From the NCBI GenBank assembly GCA_030704615.1, contig CM060732.1, forward strand, positions 43,071,053 to 43,135,052: a stretch of DNA of 64,000 bases, written 5' to 3'. A model generated the notes under the pieces. The model did not search any database and was not told the origin of the DNA. It saw nothing but the letters and a program-made list of their open reading frames with translations. Origin of the DNA: Takakia lepidozioides (taxonomy: Eukaryota > Streptophyta > Takakiopsida > Takakiales > Takakiaceae). Shown in pieces: positions 1-13,567 of this stretch (positions are counted from its first letter, which is position 1; each line of letters begins with the position of its first letter). The translations under genes and the position numbers were made by a program.

Positions 1-466
1 GAATTTCTCTCTACCAGGATGAAAAGGCCTTATATACCGGTTGACTTTTATATTGGACTGATCATGGAACAAACGTTTTAGAATCATGAGCTGATGAGAT
101 TGATGGTGGAATTACTGCAGCTTGTCATTGTCACACATGATGAGTAGATGGTTCGAGGCTTTTAATTCACAGCACAATGTTAAGACTGCACTCTCTATGT
201 TGTACTACTTTAGGTTTTGACTTGGACCGTTGCAGTATCTCTTTGGGTCACGTAATGTCCCTATGGATTTGTTACTCTGTATGGATATAGGGGAGGTGGG
301 TTACAATCAGGACATTGAGAGTGTACCAATCACCAAAGGGCACCGATTTGGAGATTTACTTTTATCAGAACAGAAATACAAGCTGAATTTGGAAATCAGT
401 TGCATTTCTAGGGAGTGCACTATAGAAGCTGCATGTTACAGGTGGCATGTTTGCGTGGTTTTGCAG

Positions 467-1697
467 GCAAGCAGAAGCAGAGGCAGAGAGGATTGGAGTG
501 GGAGTCACACAAGAGGCCCAAGATATTTTTGATGCCCTATCTAAGACGTTCGTCCCCATCCTGTACACTGCCTTTTGATAGTCGCAGATGGAGGAGAGAG
601 GCCTTGCTGCTATATCCTTGGGGCCAAGAACTGCCCAGTTTCGTTGGAGCACTCACATGCATCTAGGATAATACAGGGTGTTCTGGAGTAGGCTCCTCCT
701 CATGGTCTATGGTCTGTTAATCTAAGCTGACTTTCACTGGGTGCCTCTTGAGATTCGACCATCAACTGTTGCTAGTCTAGATTCAGTGTGGAGAGGGATC
801 TTATGTGGAATGCGTGATGGAACAGGCTGCCAGTACGGTGGGAGAAGACTGCAATATTGGTGATGAATGAAGTGCGTGTGAGCCATCCCTACCTTCCTGA
901 CAATGTCACTGGTGGTCCCTCTGCTGCCAACGAGCGTGTCAAAAAAGTGGTGTGCAATCTCGATCCCTTTGCCTTGAATGGTCTCAAGTTATGTTTGTAA
1001 AGCTATGGTATGCATCTTACCAGGGCTATGATAACAACGGTATAGCAGCTAAACTCTAATCTTTCCTCCCCTCCCCACCAACCTAATGCTTACAGAAGAG
1101 AACTGGGGAAGATTTCTGTTCAAACGCTGTAAACAGAAGCCCTATGCAGGTTGCAAATGCCAAGTAGAACTGAAAGTGGTAGTTGCAAAGGGTTGCCAAT
1201 AAGGTGTTGCAACTCAGTTCATAGGCCTGCCAGTCCTTGTCACTAAGTAGGTTTCTTGGATCTTAAGCTCAGCACCACCTAAAGTCACTGTGCTGTGACT
1301 GACTGTATTACATATTCAAGATTTATGCAATGAGTGGAACGCCTTCCTCTTCATAACAAGCTGCTAACCTAACAAACTGTATCCAAACATGCTTGTGAAA
1401 GTTTCACCAACTGGTCCCTGCGTAATTCTCACACAATTCTTACCATGATTGTGACTGGACTGGGAGGTTTTTATACTGTCAGGTTCTAAGGCTAAAAGGT
1501 ACTCAATATTACCACACGTTAGTACTTAGTACCTGAATAGGGCATTACGTAATTAGCATGGCATTTCTACTGTCGGTGTCTTTTGAGTAGGAGGAAACAG
1601 GATGCAGATTGCACTTCTCAACATCTGGTTGTTGATGTGGATGGACTTGCAGCTGGATTTTGAGAGGAAGAGGTTACAAGTGCGAGGAACTGGCTAA
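467..1697 (+). CDS. LSM12: LSM12-like protein, 3' part (last three exons)
   Basis: Three exons, 467-547, 826-949 and 1653-1697, join in phase with GT/AG borders. They encode the anticodon-binding-like (AD) half of an LSM12 protein. Recognisable motifs are [16 protein letters not shown], then [18 protein letters not shown] and [11 protein letters not shown], ending LQVRGTG before TAA. This matches the C-terminal AD domain of eukaryotic LSM12, an RNA-associated Sm-like protein. The N-terminal LSM domain must lie upstream of 467. Bases 1-466 hold no exon I could place in phase, so the 5' part is probably off the window. Family identification is strong; the exact role in this plant is unknown. 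The gene converges on PPDK, whose stop lies 1.46 kb further on. Confidence 0.85.
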
Positions 1698-3161
1698 CTC
1701 AGGTTGCAGAGGAGGGTCCCTGTCAAGCATCTCGTTTTTGCCAGGGATTCCAAAGGGCTGGCTTTGGGCATCCACCTTTTGACCCATTTTGGACGGCCGA
1801 AAGTCACGAAGGTGGCTGTTTGAATTTTTGTTGTGCAATTTCAGGGGTAGTTTGGTAACGCTGATGTATTGCCTTGTGAGCCCTTATATGAGTTATTGGA
1901 AATGCTGAGGCCTGTGCTGATTGGCTCCTCCATGTGCTTCCTGTTTTCCACCTCTTCTTGAAATGAATGTACTTGATGGGGAATGAACCCATTTGAGTAG
2001 AGTGAAAGGACCACATGGATAAACCTGCACTGCTTGTGGGATCAGCTGTAATGGTGTTCTCTTCTTTGGGGTGTCCGGCAGCTTTCCATCAGGGACATTT
2101 CATGGACCCGCTGTTCCGGACAAGAACCAAGCAGAATTTCCATTTCAGGGGATACTCATGTTTGATGACACAGGTGGCATATACAGTTGAGGGAATGATA
2201 AGTGAATGCGGTTTTTGAGCACAATTATTTGATTTAACAGCTATTTTCCACAAGCATAACTGCACCTGTTATGAACAGGTATGATTTTTGGCATGGAAGC
2301 AAGCTCATCGATTGGACTGCTTCTAACAGTTCTCTGGGTAAGGCAAGCAGCTCATGAGCTTCCGAGCGGTGTAGAAGTAGACCTGATGGTGGTCCTGCAG
2401 TCCCGGTAACAATAGTGTTCTACATTGAACTGGTTGAGTGAGCAGGTCAAAACAGGGAAGTGATTGCAGGTTGCAAATGATGAAGATGACAGCTACATGC
2501 AGCAGGCGCGGGACCCTACCGAATCCTTGGAACTGGCATGGTTTGTCACACAATCATTAGGATAGTACTGAAACAGGGAGCTATGCTATGTTATTTTTAA
2601 AAAAAAAATCCTGCACATTTTATGCTTTGCATGTAGTTGGATGTTGGAAGTGAATGCTTGGTCTATGTCTCATTTTAGACCAAATCTTCAGGAACAAACT
2701 TCGTTTCAGCTAAACCCTATTGCAGTTGCAAGGAAGAGATTGGCTTATGCTAGCCATAGAAAAGAGAAGCCAAATAATAGCAAGACAAGTGAAACTGAAA
2801 AGATGTGGATTGAGCCTGCAATAGACAAGTTTCAAAATACACAAAGAAAAGATGTGGCAAGGCAGCCAAGTCAATTTACTATGGTTCTTTTCATCAAATT
2901 AAATCACACATGACATGGTTCTGAAGTGATAAAAGGATACAACTTTACAGGCATGGCAAGCTCAGCTGTTCTGCCCCACTCATTTGTACGTGGAGCAATT
3001 CCCCAAAGGTGCATCTTACCAACCCCTGTTTGTTCCAATTGAAATTAGCCATACTTACCCCAGAGTAATTCAACAAGGTCCACTGCCAGACATCCTCCCA
3101 GATGTCCTTTCAAATCTGTTCATCAAGTTGGTGATTTTACAAACACTGTTTCCATCTGCCT
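1698..3161. other. intergenic, tail-to-tail between LSM12-like and PPDK
   Basis: This stretch holds the presumed 3' untranslated ends of two convergent genes. ORFs such as those at 2015-2218 and 2641-2913 have no recognisable motif and no splice partners. There is a short A-rich run near 2599. I see no gene here. Confidence 0.5.
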
Positions 3162-6100
3162 TCATTTGGTGGCTGCCTGAGCAGCTGCCAACCTTGCAAT
3201 AGGCACCCTGCACCATCCAGACACCAACATGAAGTTTCAACATCCAAAGGGTTCCACATGGGGCTCTGACATCTTCCTTCCACCCAAGAGAGGTCACAAA
3301 TGACCAAAATGTGTCCACTCTCTGCGTAATGTGAATTACCTCGTGAGCATGTATTGCACGAGTGGCTGGATCTAGATACATGGTATAATCTCTATGTATC
3401 GACACCCTGGATAGATATTCATTACAAAGAAACCATTATGAGCTTGATATCATAAACGGAAGATCCGAGAGGGTAACCTGAAAGGAGAACAAGATACATA
3501 GTCCAGGCCTGCCTGAGCAAAGAAGGCAACCGATGACGGCTCTCCTCCATGCTCTCCACACACTCCAACCTGCATTGAACCTACGCTCTCAGGGAATGCT
3601 GTGTGTATCTGGAAGGGAAGAGACCGCAACTGCTGATGTTCAAAGTGTGATTGTACTCTCTCCTCTCCCCAAACACTTAGTGGAGGTAGATGGGGAATAC
3701 CTCTCTGGTGGATGAGGCATCGTTTGCTAAAATAAGGCTATTTTGCCTGTACGATTTTCAGCCTTGTATCTGGCTGATGATGTATCTTGCTCTATCAGTG
3801 CACAGCTCAAGGACATGAGACTGATCAGGTGGATGGTCCATCCTATCTCCTTCCTCATAGATAGTCATGAAAATTTGGACAGCAACAACATCCACCTCCC
3901 TCTCATCCTCTTGCCCTTATCCACTCCCTTTTTACTGATTATCTTTGCCAATCTGACCACAAGACATGTCAACTGATACTTGCTAGACCAATCACGTGAG
4001 AAGTTATCTTTACCTTTAGATCAGGCTGTGCTTGGCGACCTCGATCTTTTGCCATCACAATGAGCTGCCCAACACCCCTCTGGTCCAGCACCTTGGCATG
4101 TGAAAGAGATCAACATTAGACTATTTCTTAATTGGCAAAGCACTCGCATGCTCTGTTAACTTTGACTTGAATGAAGATGGACAACCTACAGAATGCTGAA
4201 TATTGGTCCAACTATCTGCTCAATTGCCAGTGCCTCGTTGTTTGTTTCATGGTATTGATGGACACAAGAATGGTTCATCAAGCATTGTCTGGTATTCGGT
4301 CAGTTGGCCCTTATTTGTTGTGTGGCTCGTGAAATGAAGAGGAATAATTTTACCTCAAAAGGATCGTGCTGAAGAATACCCTTTGCCAGATACACAGGCA
4401 GAAACTTGCTAACATCATCCCGGCTGTAGCCGAACGTCATTTGGGTCAAATCATTTGTTCCAAATGAAAAGAAGTCCGCATACGGTGCAATCTGTGTCAA
4501 AATAAAACTATTAGACCCTAAGCTGGCCATCTAGAGGACACTCCTCATCAGATCATTGTTATTTTGCAAGATCCAGACAGCAGGAACAGCAGTGTCTGCA
4601 GTGGTTGTCCAATGCACATCCGTGAATGGTTTCAACAACAGATGTATGTTAGCAATAGAAGCTCAAACAGCTAGGTGGTTCTCTTATAGTCAATCCGCAA
4701 CCTTGCTTCAGCAACAAATGTTGACAATCAGTAGTGCTATGAATTAACGCCTACCTCATCTGCTACAAGAGCTGCCCGGGGAATCTCAATCATGGTTCCA
4801 ATCTTGTACTTAAGAGTTGTGCCCGTTTCTGCAAAGACATCATTGGCTATTTTGCGAATAACATCCACTTGGTGTCCCAACTCCTGCAAGAACACCCTCT
4901 CCCAAACTTCACAACTCATGGAATCGACCCCGAATATGGCTGAATATGGCTGGAGACAGTTGGCATATGGGCATTGAGAAACGCTACCAAGCATAAGCTT
5001 AATACTGGATGGTGCCTGGAGCACTTTCTCCAATTTTCAGGATAGTAAACCTGACAATACATGGCATGCCCATGCTCTGCTGTGAGAGGAGCTAGGTGAT
5101 TGAGAGTAATGACCTCTTATTGATGCTAACGAGGACAATTCTGAGACCAGCTGGGAAACAAAGCACCTGCGGTGTCCCAACAAGAGGAACCATGATCTCC
5201 GGTAAAACCTTGACGCCCTGGTTTGCCATCCCTGAAGCAGCCTCAAAGATGGCTCTTGCTTGCATCTCGGTCAACTCTGGATATGAAATTCCGAGCCTGA
5301 ACCAATCATCTCATTAGATTAAAGACTACAAGCAAGCCTAACAGAAATTTCATTTTAGACACTTTGAAGCACTCTCAGGACAAGAAAGGGAGAGGGGGTA
5401 TGAAAGGCAAGAGAGGCGCGAGAGAAAGGAAAATAGAGAAAAGTGACCTTATCACATGCACAAAGCCCAAAGGACTTATCGGAGGATACGAACAAAAGCA
5501 CTAGAACTGAATTGCTGCATGATGAAGGACATATTTGGTCATACCTACATCCTCGAAAACCCAACATTGGATTAACTTCTGACAGCTTCTCAATATGGGA
5601 AAGAACCTCCTCTTCTTTCACCCCTGTTTCTGCTGCTAACTCTGAAACAATTTCATCTACGTCTCCTTCTGGTAGAAACTCATGCAACGGGGGATCCAGC
5701 AAGCGAATGGTAACAGGTAGACCTGTGCATTCACCACCATCAAAGGTACTCAGAAGGAACTAAAATTCGAAAACTTCAAAGATATAAGAGAGATGGAGCA
5801 AGATGCGCAAGTATTATGTCTGTTAGCTTTAAGAGTGCTACTAGAAGCAATTCATGTCAAACTACTTGCATGAGTAGGGTAGCTTAAAAGGTACATTTAC
5901 AGCAGCTAATATATTTACACCAGAAATTTACAAAAACATCCTCGGCACTGGAAACCTATACAGTGGTGTCAAAGCTGGGGAATCAACATTCAACTCTGTA
6001 CTCACCATCCATGACCCGGAAAATGCCTTCAAAATCTGAGCGCTGATAGGGGAGCAATTTGTCAAGGGCCACTTGCCGCTGTTGAGTTGTTGATGCCATG

Positions 6101-9100
6101 ATCATTTGTCTTACTGCTTTGATTCTCTCATCAGATGCAAAAAACTGTGAACAGCAGAGGACATACTCTTAGTCGCCCAAAACAGTATAGTACACTCAAG
6201 AATGCAACACTGTCCTTTGTGTGGTACACAACTTCTTGGTGAAATATCAACTTGTCGGAGAGACAGCTTACATGTTGGTACATATTCGGTGACATGCCAC
6301 TGCTCAAAACACGATATTCAACTTACGTGTCCTCTCTTTGACTATTAGTATGAACTGTATGTTCTGCCGAAAACAGTATAAACCAGAGAGAGAGCACCCT
6401 CCTTTGGCAAATGCCATTCCATCAAGAGGGGAACCATAGAGTTCAAAGCATTCTCTGGTAAACTCAAGGTCCTCAATGAAGTGCAGTGATTATTTCCAGG
6501 AAGACATAAGCATATATGATCTCAAAGGTTCCAAATCTGACCATGTGCTCTGTCCTGCAAAGACCTATGCCTTCGGCCCCATTGTTGCGGGCAGCCAATG
6601 CGTCCTCAGGAGTGTCAGCATTTGCCATCACCTGCACCTCAGAAAAAAGATTAAGCAGAGTTTCTAGTTGGACACTGGACAGCCAAACATCAACCTCGGA
6701 GCAAGGACTGTTTTAGATGGCATGATTGTCTATGATGACATGTTCCCAGAAAGCACAAAAAACTCGATCAGAGATTCAGAGAGTGATGACACATTGTTAT
6801 GGAAGTTGGAGTCAGAAACCAAAAACCTGGATCCCCAACCCTTCAGTGTTTTGATGCACACTAAGCCTGGTTTTAAGACTGACAGGCATAACATGCATTA
6901 AAGATGTTATGCATGTCAAAGGGAAAAACATTAGAATCATGAGAAGGAGAACCTTGAGGCGGCGGTGCGTATCGACCCAGACCATGAAAGTTCCCAGGTC
7001 CCCACTGATGGCAGGAGGTGCCAGTGGCTGCTTGCCTAGAACCACCTCCCCGGTTGTTCCATTCAAGGATATCCAATCCCCCTCTCGGAGGGTTGTGCCA
7101 TTAGCTGACATGGTCTGCACAGAATTCACAAGAAAGGGGGCATTCAGTAAGGTTTCCCTTACACCCCCCGCAAATAAGACGGGGACCAACGGGAGACAAC
7201 TTGCCGCGGTGTATAAAGCAAGAAAGAGACCTATTTGTCCAGAGTCTGAATGTGGACAATGATGTTTCCCTAAGGCATAATGGTGGGATTCTAACCATTC
7301 AGAGCCAGTTTCAAGGTTTCAGCCCACAAAGTGTCAGAGACTCAACCAAAATTGCCAGTACGGCAATCTGGTTACAGAAGTGAGAAGCAGCATCAGCAGA
7401 AGAAAAAAAACTTGTTATGTACAGAGAGAGAGAGAGAGAGAATGTACTCATAAGACGTTGTTTGCCGTAGCCTTGTGGCCCTTGACCCCGGGCCCAGTTT
7501 GAGCGGAACACACAGGGACAGAACCTACCTTTGTCAGGGACTGACGCTGGTAGTAAGACTTACCTTGGAATAAACAATTGATCTGGGTTTTCCAGATATC
7601 CTCTAAAAATCCCTCACACCACAACAATCTGCTGTGTGTGGTTTGAGCAATAACTAGGCCCCAAAAGAGCCTGGGATTTTGGCTCAGCCTTGGGACTTTC
7701 GAAGTTGGTAAACAGAAGTACAGGCACAATTCCTTCGATAGATTTGAGGACAGTGTCTCTCTGGTGAGAGAACCCTGGACAATGAATAAGAAAATGAATA
7801 TTGTCTTCAGGTTGCCCACACAACGGGCAATTGTACTCTCCCTTTCCACTCTGCTTCTGTTTACTGTTCAAAGGTACCATTCTTAGACATAGTCAGCTTC
7901 AATGCACCTATTACCAAGTCTTGAGATGATGCCATCAGCCAGATAATCCAAGCCTAAACTTGGAGAAAAGACAAAGACAGATGCATGAACAGAAGACATA
8001 CTAAAGGACAAATAAATTAGAGAGCCCAACAGCCACAATTTTGCCTATTATTCTCCTGCTGAAGGTGGGCAAGGGAGGACCAACCCGTGTGGCCTCGTTG
8101 ACACGAATGTCCGAACAGCCTGAAACACAACACTTGCCCCAACCGCGGGCGACAACAGCCGCATGAGATGTCATGCCACCTCGGGCAGTCAGAATGCCAG
8201 TGGCTGCATGCATGCCTCCCACATCTTCAGGACTGGTTTCATTCCGTACCTGGATCAGAAAATATGAGACAAATCTTAGTGCAAACTGGCTCAATGACCA
8301 AATGGCTCAGTTCCACAATGCAGAAGATTTTGATCACAATTGCCTACCAGAATGACTGCCCTGCCTTGTCCATGCCAGGCTTCCGCATCTTCAGCACTGA
8401 AAACAAGTTGACCAACAGCTGCTCCTGGAGAGGCAGGCAGGCCTGTCGCAATAACACTCTTCTTGTACAGAGCTGGCTTTTCAAACTGTGGAAGACAGCA
8501 AAGAACTCTTCCATTAGATCCCTACGGAGAGGTCTTATCACACTGAACTTGACTTGTTTCAATCTAGCACCACTATTGATTCCATTTCTAAGGCTAACAA
8601 TTGACAGCCATTGTGTATTTATAGGGGATGCAGTTAGTAGGGTTCAGCTTTCACTGGTCCTGCCATACCTCCACGGCTTGCCCGACAAATCACAAAGCAT
8701 GTCCTTCTCTCCCACATGGTTTGGCACAAGGTTTAGCAATGGCCTAAAAAGAAGTTGCTAATGCCTGAATTTACATCATGGGAGTGTCAACTCCTTATAA
8801 CTCACATCTTCCATCCTTTAAGTCTGCAACGTTAGAATAACAGACCAGATGATGGTCAATTTTTTTTTCCCATGTTCAAAGATCACATCAATCTATAGAA
8901 TATAGCCAAATTCCAATATAACATCTCACAAAACTCAGTTTACTTCAGCTCTGACCTGGGGGTGGAGAAGCTGATCCAGATGTTGGGGTTCAACTCTATG
9001 GATTGCAGTAACAGTACCAATCAAACCCTCATTGACCATGTCTACAGCAATCTTCACTGCCCCAGCACCTGTGCGCTTCCCTGAGCGGCATTGGAGCATC

Positions 9101-12100
9101 CAGAGTCTACCCTCTTGTACCGTAAACTCGATATCCTGCACCACCATGTCTTCATTCAAACTCATTGAGCTCTGCCTCACTATTCCTTTGCCTTGGCTCT
9201 GGATATCCCACTGATTTTGGAAGACATTGAGAAAAGGGCTTTCTTGAGGCTCCAATGTGGAATTTTCATTTCATGAGTAGTATGTTCCCTAATACATAAA
9301 TTCATCATAATGAGGTGATGTACAATTGACTGTCTACAGAGTTTCAAGGTTGCTATTGCACTCACATGCAAAGAGGACAACATTTGCAAGGAGTTCAAAC
9401 AGGAACAGGTCTTGCAGTGTTGTATTAAAAACAAGTACATGCCCAGGAGGTGACTTTGTCTGTTCTATAACAGTTCCTTGGACGAATATAGATAATCTGA
9501 CCATGTGAAATGGCATTGGTATGCTGCATATATGTCAGCGCTATGGAAAAAATCCAAGAAATCCCAACTCAGCACCTCCAAAAGTTGTCAGCTTCTTTGA
9601 CAACTGCATTGTCAGAAGTACCAATTATGGCAGAACTTCACCTGAGAAAAAAATTGTTGAAATAGTGCACAACAATTTTTGCTTACCATCATTTCCTTGT
9701 AGTGATTTTCAAGGATGTCGCAGTTCTCAAGCAGCTCCTTGTATGCTTCTGGTAATGCCTGGCGCATTGTATCAATGTCCTCGGGAGTTCGGATGCCAGC
9801 GACAACATCTTCTCCCTAATGGGAACCACCACCAAATTCACCAAGGTTAGAATTTTACCTTTTTCCACATGACACAAATCCAGGATATGTTACAATGCAT
9901 CTACAGCAATCCAGTAGGTTGGACTTTGATTAGTTTTTCTGAGCTATGGTTTTAACATACAAAGACATATCCATGTAAGTGTCTTGTACAATTAAACGTA
10001 ACCAAAAAAGAACTACTGAAAAGATCTAATCTACAGTTAGAGGGAATTTCAGAAGAGAAATGAAATGAAATGAAATGGTGCTTTATAACGTCCGCGGAAA
10101 GCTCATAGAGCTTATGGGACAAAATGGAAGGAAGAACATGAGAGAAAATAGGAAAACCAGAGTCAGAGAAAAGAACTATTCGAGTGATTGTCTAAGGGTG
10201 AATGCCTCGTGCAGGTAGGCTGCCAAACATTTCTGATCCTCATAGTGGAAGACTTCAGTGAGAGATTGCGTTCCATGGAATAGACAATGGAATCTCCCAC
10301 AGATCTCATAGCATAGGGGGCAATAGAAGAAGAAGTGTTCTTCAGAGAGAACCAGAGAGAAACAGCAAAGAAAAGAAGAAGAGAGGCAAGAAACAAGAAA
10401 ATAGAAACAAAAAGAAACAATGACAAAAATAAAGGATACAAACAAAACAACGAACACGGATTCTTATTGAACCCGTAAACTGAGAATAGTGGTATAGACT
10501 TGGTGACTGTACAGAGACATAAATAGACGATAGTCTGAAAGTGCTGCAAAATATTTGAAGCATTGCTTCAGGCCAGATTGTCGGCCAACCTGTGCATTGA
10601 TAAGATACTCTCCATATAATTTCTTCTCTCCAGTGCTGGGGTTACGAGTGAAAAGCACTCCTGTACCAGAATTGACTCCCATATTTCCAAACACCATGGC
10701 TTGCACATTTACAGCAGTTCCTTGGAGCCCAATGATCTGATTGATGCTGCGGTACTTTACAGCTCGTTGACTGTTCCAGGAGTCGAAGACCGCAATTACT
10801 GCGAGTCGCAGTTGTTCTATAGGATCTGCAAATTTTGCCAAGCCATAAAGAGAATTCTCCAGTGTCCAATACACATCATCTGCTAACAGAATGGCAGTGT
10901 CCAAGTTTTCACCAAATAACGCGAATTGCTAATACAGAAGCACAAGCAACTTACCGGTGGGAAACTCTTTGTGAATGGCATTGTAGTAGACATCCTTGTA
11001 TTTCAAGACAAGCTCCTTTAAATCCTCAGTTGTGAGGTCTGTGTCCATTTTCACCCCCCGGGCAGCTTTCAACCTTTCCAGCTCATGCTCAAAAAGAGCG
11101 TGCGAAACACCCATTACCTTCATGACAATAATGGAGAAAATATGAAAGGCAGACTCAGTTCCCCCTCCCCCCACCCCTCCTCAGTGACTAAGGAATCAAC
11201 TTAGCAGGGAGACTGATACTTGATTAGGAAGAGGTGGGCAATAGAAATTATACATCACTTCCAGCTCCCTTCTCAAACAACTTGGACTAAAATACAAGTG
11301 GCTGAAACTGTTTGGAACCTCATGTTTATGCTGTGGTGTATCTGCATTTCAGGGAAGATACCACGAAAAACAATGTTAGTTGGAGAATCACCCACCACTC
11401 CCCCAAACATGTCGATGAAACGGCGATAAGAATCATAAGCAAATCGCTCACCACTGCGAGCAGCAAGGCCAGTCACAACATCGTCATTCAATCCCAGATT
11501 CAGGACAGTATCCATCATACCAGGCATTGATATCTGCAGCACATAACAGAGTTTGTGTGAGCAAACCTCCATAAATTGCAATTGCTATGTCACGCACACT
11601 CAGCTTTTCTGAACAGATGCAAGTCAATCTCAGAAATAGAATACCTCAGAAGAGATACTTAGACATCTGAATCTCAGAAATGTGTGTTGGTTCTGACCGC
11701 TGCACCGCTGCGAACAGAGACAAGAAGCGGCTTGGATGGATCACCAAGGGTAACACCCATATCCTCTTCCACAGTCTTCAGAGCCTTCATAACCTCTTCC
11801 CAAAGACCATCAGGCAACTTGTTCCCATTTTTATTATACTCTTGGCAGGTCTCTGTGGTAATCGTGAGCCCTGGTGGCACTGAGAGGCCGATGCTTGACA
11901 TTTCCGCAAGATTTGCTCCCTTCCCACCAAGCTGCCACCCCACGTAGTCGGAAGAAGGTCAGAATTTTTTTCCACAACTACAATATGCAACAAGAAAGAA
12001 ATGGAGAGTAAAATGACCTAGTTCACATTGTTAATTTTGCCTTTGAGGGGAAAAATCTATCCACTTACCAAGGTTTTCATTCCCATGTTGCCCTCACCTC

Positions 12101-12581
12101 GTCCCTTCCCAAACGTGAATACCCGCTGCCACGGCGTCATCAAGATAGAAACATCGAGTCAGTGTCATGGAGAAAATTGGCCAAGTTATTAGGTAGCAAA
12201 AATATACATCAGGCATGAGATTTACTTGGAGGAGAGGATTATATTCATACTTGATACTGATCTCACAGAACCTGGACAACGAACCTGCTTAGTTCGAGTA
12301 GGTGGAGATGCCACAGTCTGGCAACGTGCAGAGCCACTCCGGAGTGGTGCTGGTTTCGGACAACTCCATATTCCAACAGCTTCAACACTTCCCACAGCCA
12401 TTGCTTCTGAAAATCCCCATACTTTTGAGCTTCTACTTCCCAGCGATAGCGATCCCGACGGTAGCCCTCTCGCTGCCAGCATCTGACCTACACCTCCCTT
12501 ACAATTGCAAACACCTGCGAAATCTGTGCTGTCTGCTGTCCTTGTCGAACAAGGGAGAGCATGTCTGAAGGTGGAAGCCAT
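3162..12581 (-). CDS. PPDK: pyruvate, phosphate dikinase, plastid form, 20 exons
   Basis: Interconverts pyruvate, ATP and phosphate with PEP, AMP and pyrophosphate in the plastid. Exons (minus strand): 12285-12581, 12069-12125, 11698-11931, 11396-11533, 10955-11117, 10590-10825, 9687-9815, 8956-9135, 8348-8485, 8085-8249, 6953-7114, 6542-6631, 6006-6144, 5545-5722, 5167-5296, 4755-4883, 4354-4491, 4014-4091, 3478-3569, 3162-3207. All phases fit, giving about 972 residues, close to the usual plant length. Exon 1 is a serine/arginine-rich transit peptide ending just before [13 protein letters not shown]. The ATP-grasp part includes [18 protein letters not shown]. The phosphohistidine loop [13 protein letters not shown] (His about 553) keeps the Thr targeted by the PPDK regulatory protein. 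The C-terminal barrel keeps [18 protein letters not shown] and [14 protein letters not shown]. The start could also be the in-frame ATG at 12611. LINE fragments sit in two introns. Confidence 0.96.
7440..7880 (-). mobile_element. LINE 3' fragment with zf-RVT zinc knuckle, in a PPDK intron
   Basis: On the minus strand this reads [20 protein letters not shown], a CxxC-x7-H-x4-C zinc knuckle of the kind found at the C-terminus of plant LINE reverse transcriptases. It continues to a 3' end rich in TCTCTC next to a CAAACAACGTCTTATGAGTA motif. A second copy, about 80% identical by eye and in the opposite orientation, lies at 29470-29760 in an intron of the SirB1-like gene. The fragment lies wholly in the intron between PPDK exons 10 and 11 and is not coding for PPDK. 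Confidence 0.7.
10056..10400 (-). mobile_element. LINE 3' end with (ATTTC)n tail, in a PPDK intron
   Basis: Read on the minus strand, the segment contains a degenerate CPLC...H...H zinc-knuckle relic near 10250-10330. It then runs through GTCCCATAAGCTCTATGAGC to a microsatellite tail of four ATTTC units (10056-10076 as GAAAT on plus). Copies of the same 3' end are at 14760-14860 and 14940-15000. Simple-repeat 3' tails are typical of target-primed LINE insertions. It lies in the intron between PPDK exons 6 and 7. Confidence 0.65.
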
Positions 12582-12611
12582 CGGCTTCGGTAGACTAATC
12601 ACAAATTCCAT

Positions 12612-13567
12612 GCATACACCGGCTCTCAGTGAACCAGAACCTCTGCCTCAATCGCACCGAAATAAAATCTTGCTGATCCGGAATCCTAGCAGCGCCCCGT
12701 TTCCTGGACAATTCAACGTTTCTTAAGCTGTCAAACTCCTTCCATTCTCAATCAATCACCTCCAAATCAAGCTGCCAAAGCTCAACTGTTTCCTTTTCCA
12801 GCTGATCCCCGAGCCTCTCTACTTGCTGCATTTAAACCGTGCTGAATCTATCTGCTGAATCTACCTGTGTATCTCCTTCCCAGCACTCAAGTCCGAAGGC
12901 AGGAAAAGCATGGGCCAGCTTCTCGGTCAGCAGGGGGAACGTTCTGCTCGCAGCGACCGCGCGGCGAGACCGTTGGCTGCCTTTCCCTTATCTGCCCTTG
13001 TCTGTGGCTTTCTCTATTGGCCACACACCCCCCTTAACTGAGATATGGCCAATTTCCTTTTGTTTGAGAAAATTACTTTTCCCACTTAGTTTTCGAGAAA
13101 TTAGAAATAAGGTGGGCCCAGCGATGCTTGCAGTGTACTCCAGTCAACCGCGATAGTCCACCGCGGTCAAACTACGCCGTTGACCGCACAGTGGCGGTGC
13201 GGTGTTAGTACTGGTACGGGCGCGGGGACCAATAAGATCACGTCCAGGAGCCACGTCACATGAGTGTGAACACAACAAGTCTTTTAAATAACCGGTTTCG
13301 TGTGAAGGCTCAAAGAGGATTTAGTCGGGACTGTTCATGCACTTTCATCCATCAACGGTGGATTTGTCAGGGAGCTGTGACACGGTAACCACCTCGCCAG
13401 CCTCCACCCTGCAAGGAAAGAAGCAGAGCTGTCTCCACGCTCGTTGCACTGCTGGTCTTCTCGCAATCATCTTCGAACTGAATGTATGGATCATACCGCG
13501 GCGTAGCCTGTGCAAGTAGGTGAAATATTTTGAGCGCATATGAGAGTGAAGTGGATTGGGGCTTGTC
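12612..13567. promoter_or_regulatory. divergent intergenic region between PPDK and RSPH9
   Basis: The two genes are head-to-head, with about 0.99 kb between the chosen start codons (12581 and 13568). The region must hold both 5' untranslated regions and promoters. A GC-rich patch lies at about 13140-13260. A TATA-like TTTAAATA at about 13284, some 280 bases before the RSPH9 ATG, could serve RSPH9. No individual regulatory site can be proven from sequence. Confidence 0.5.

Noticed and set aside
8168-8761. A 197-codon plus-strand ORF overlapping PPDK
   Set aside because: It overlaps PPDK exons 9 and 10 on the opposite strand, has no motif, and is explained as a shadow of coding sequence.
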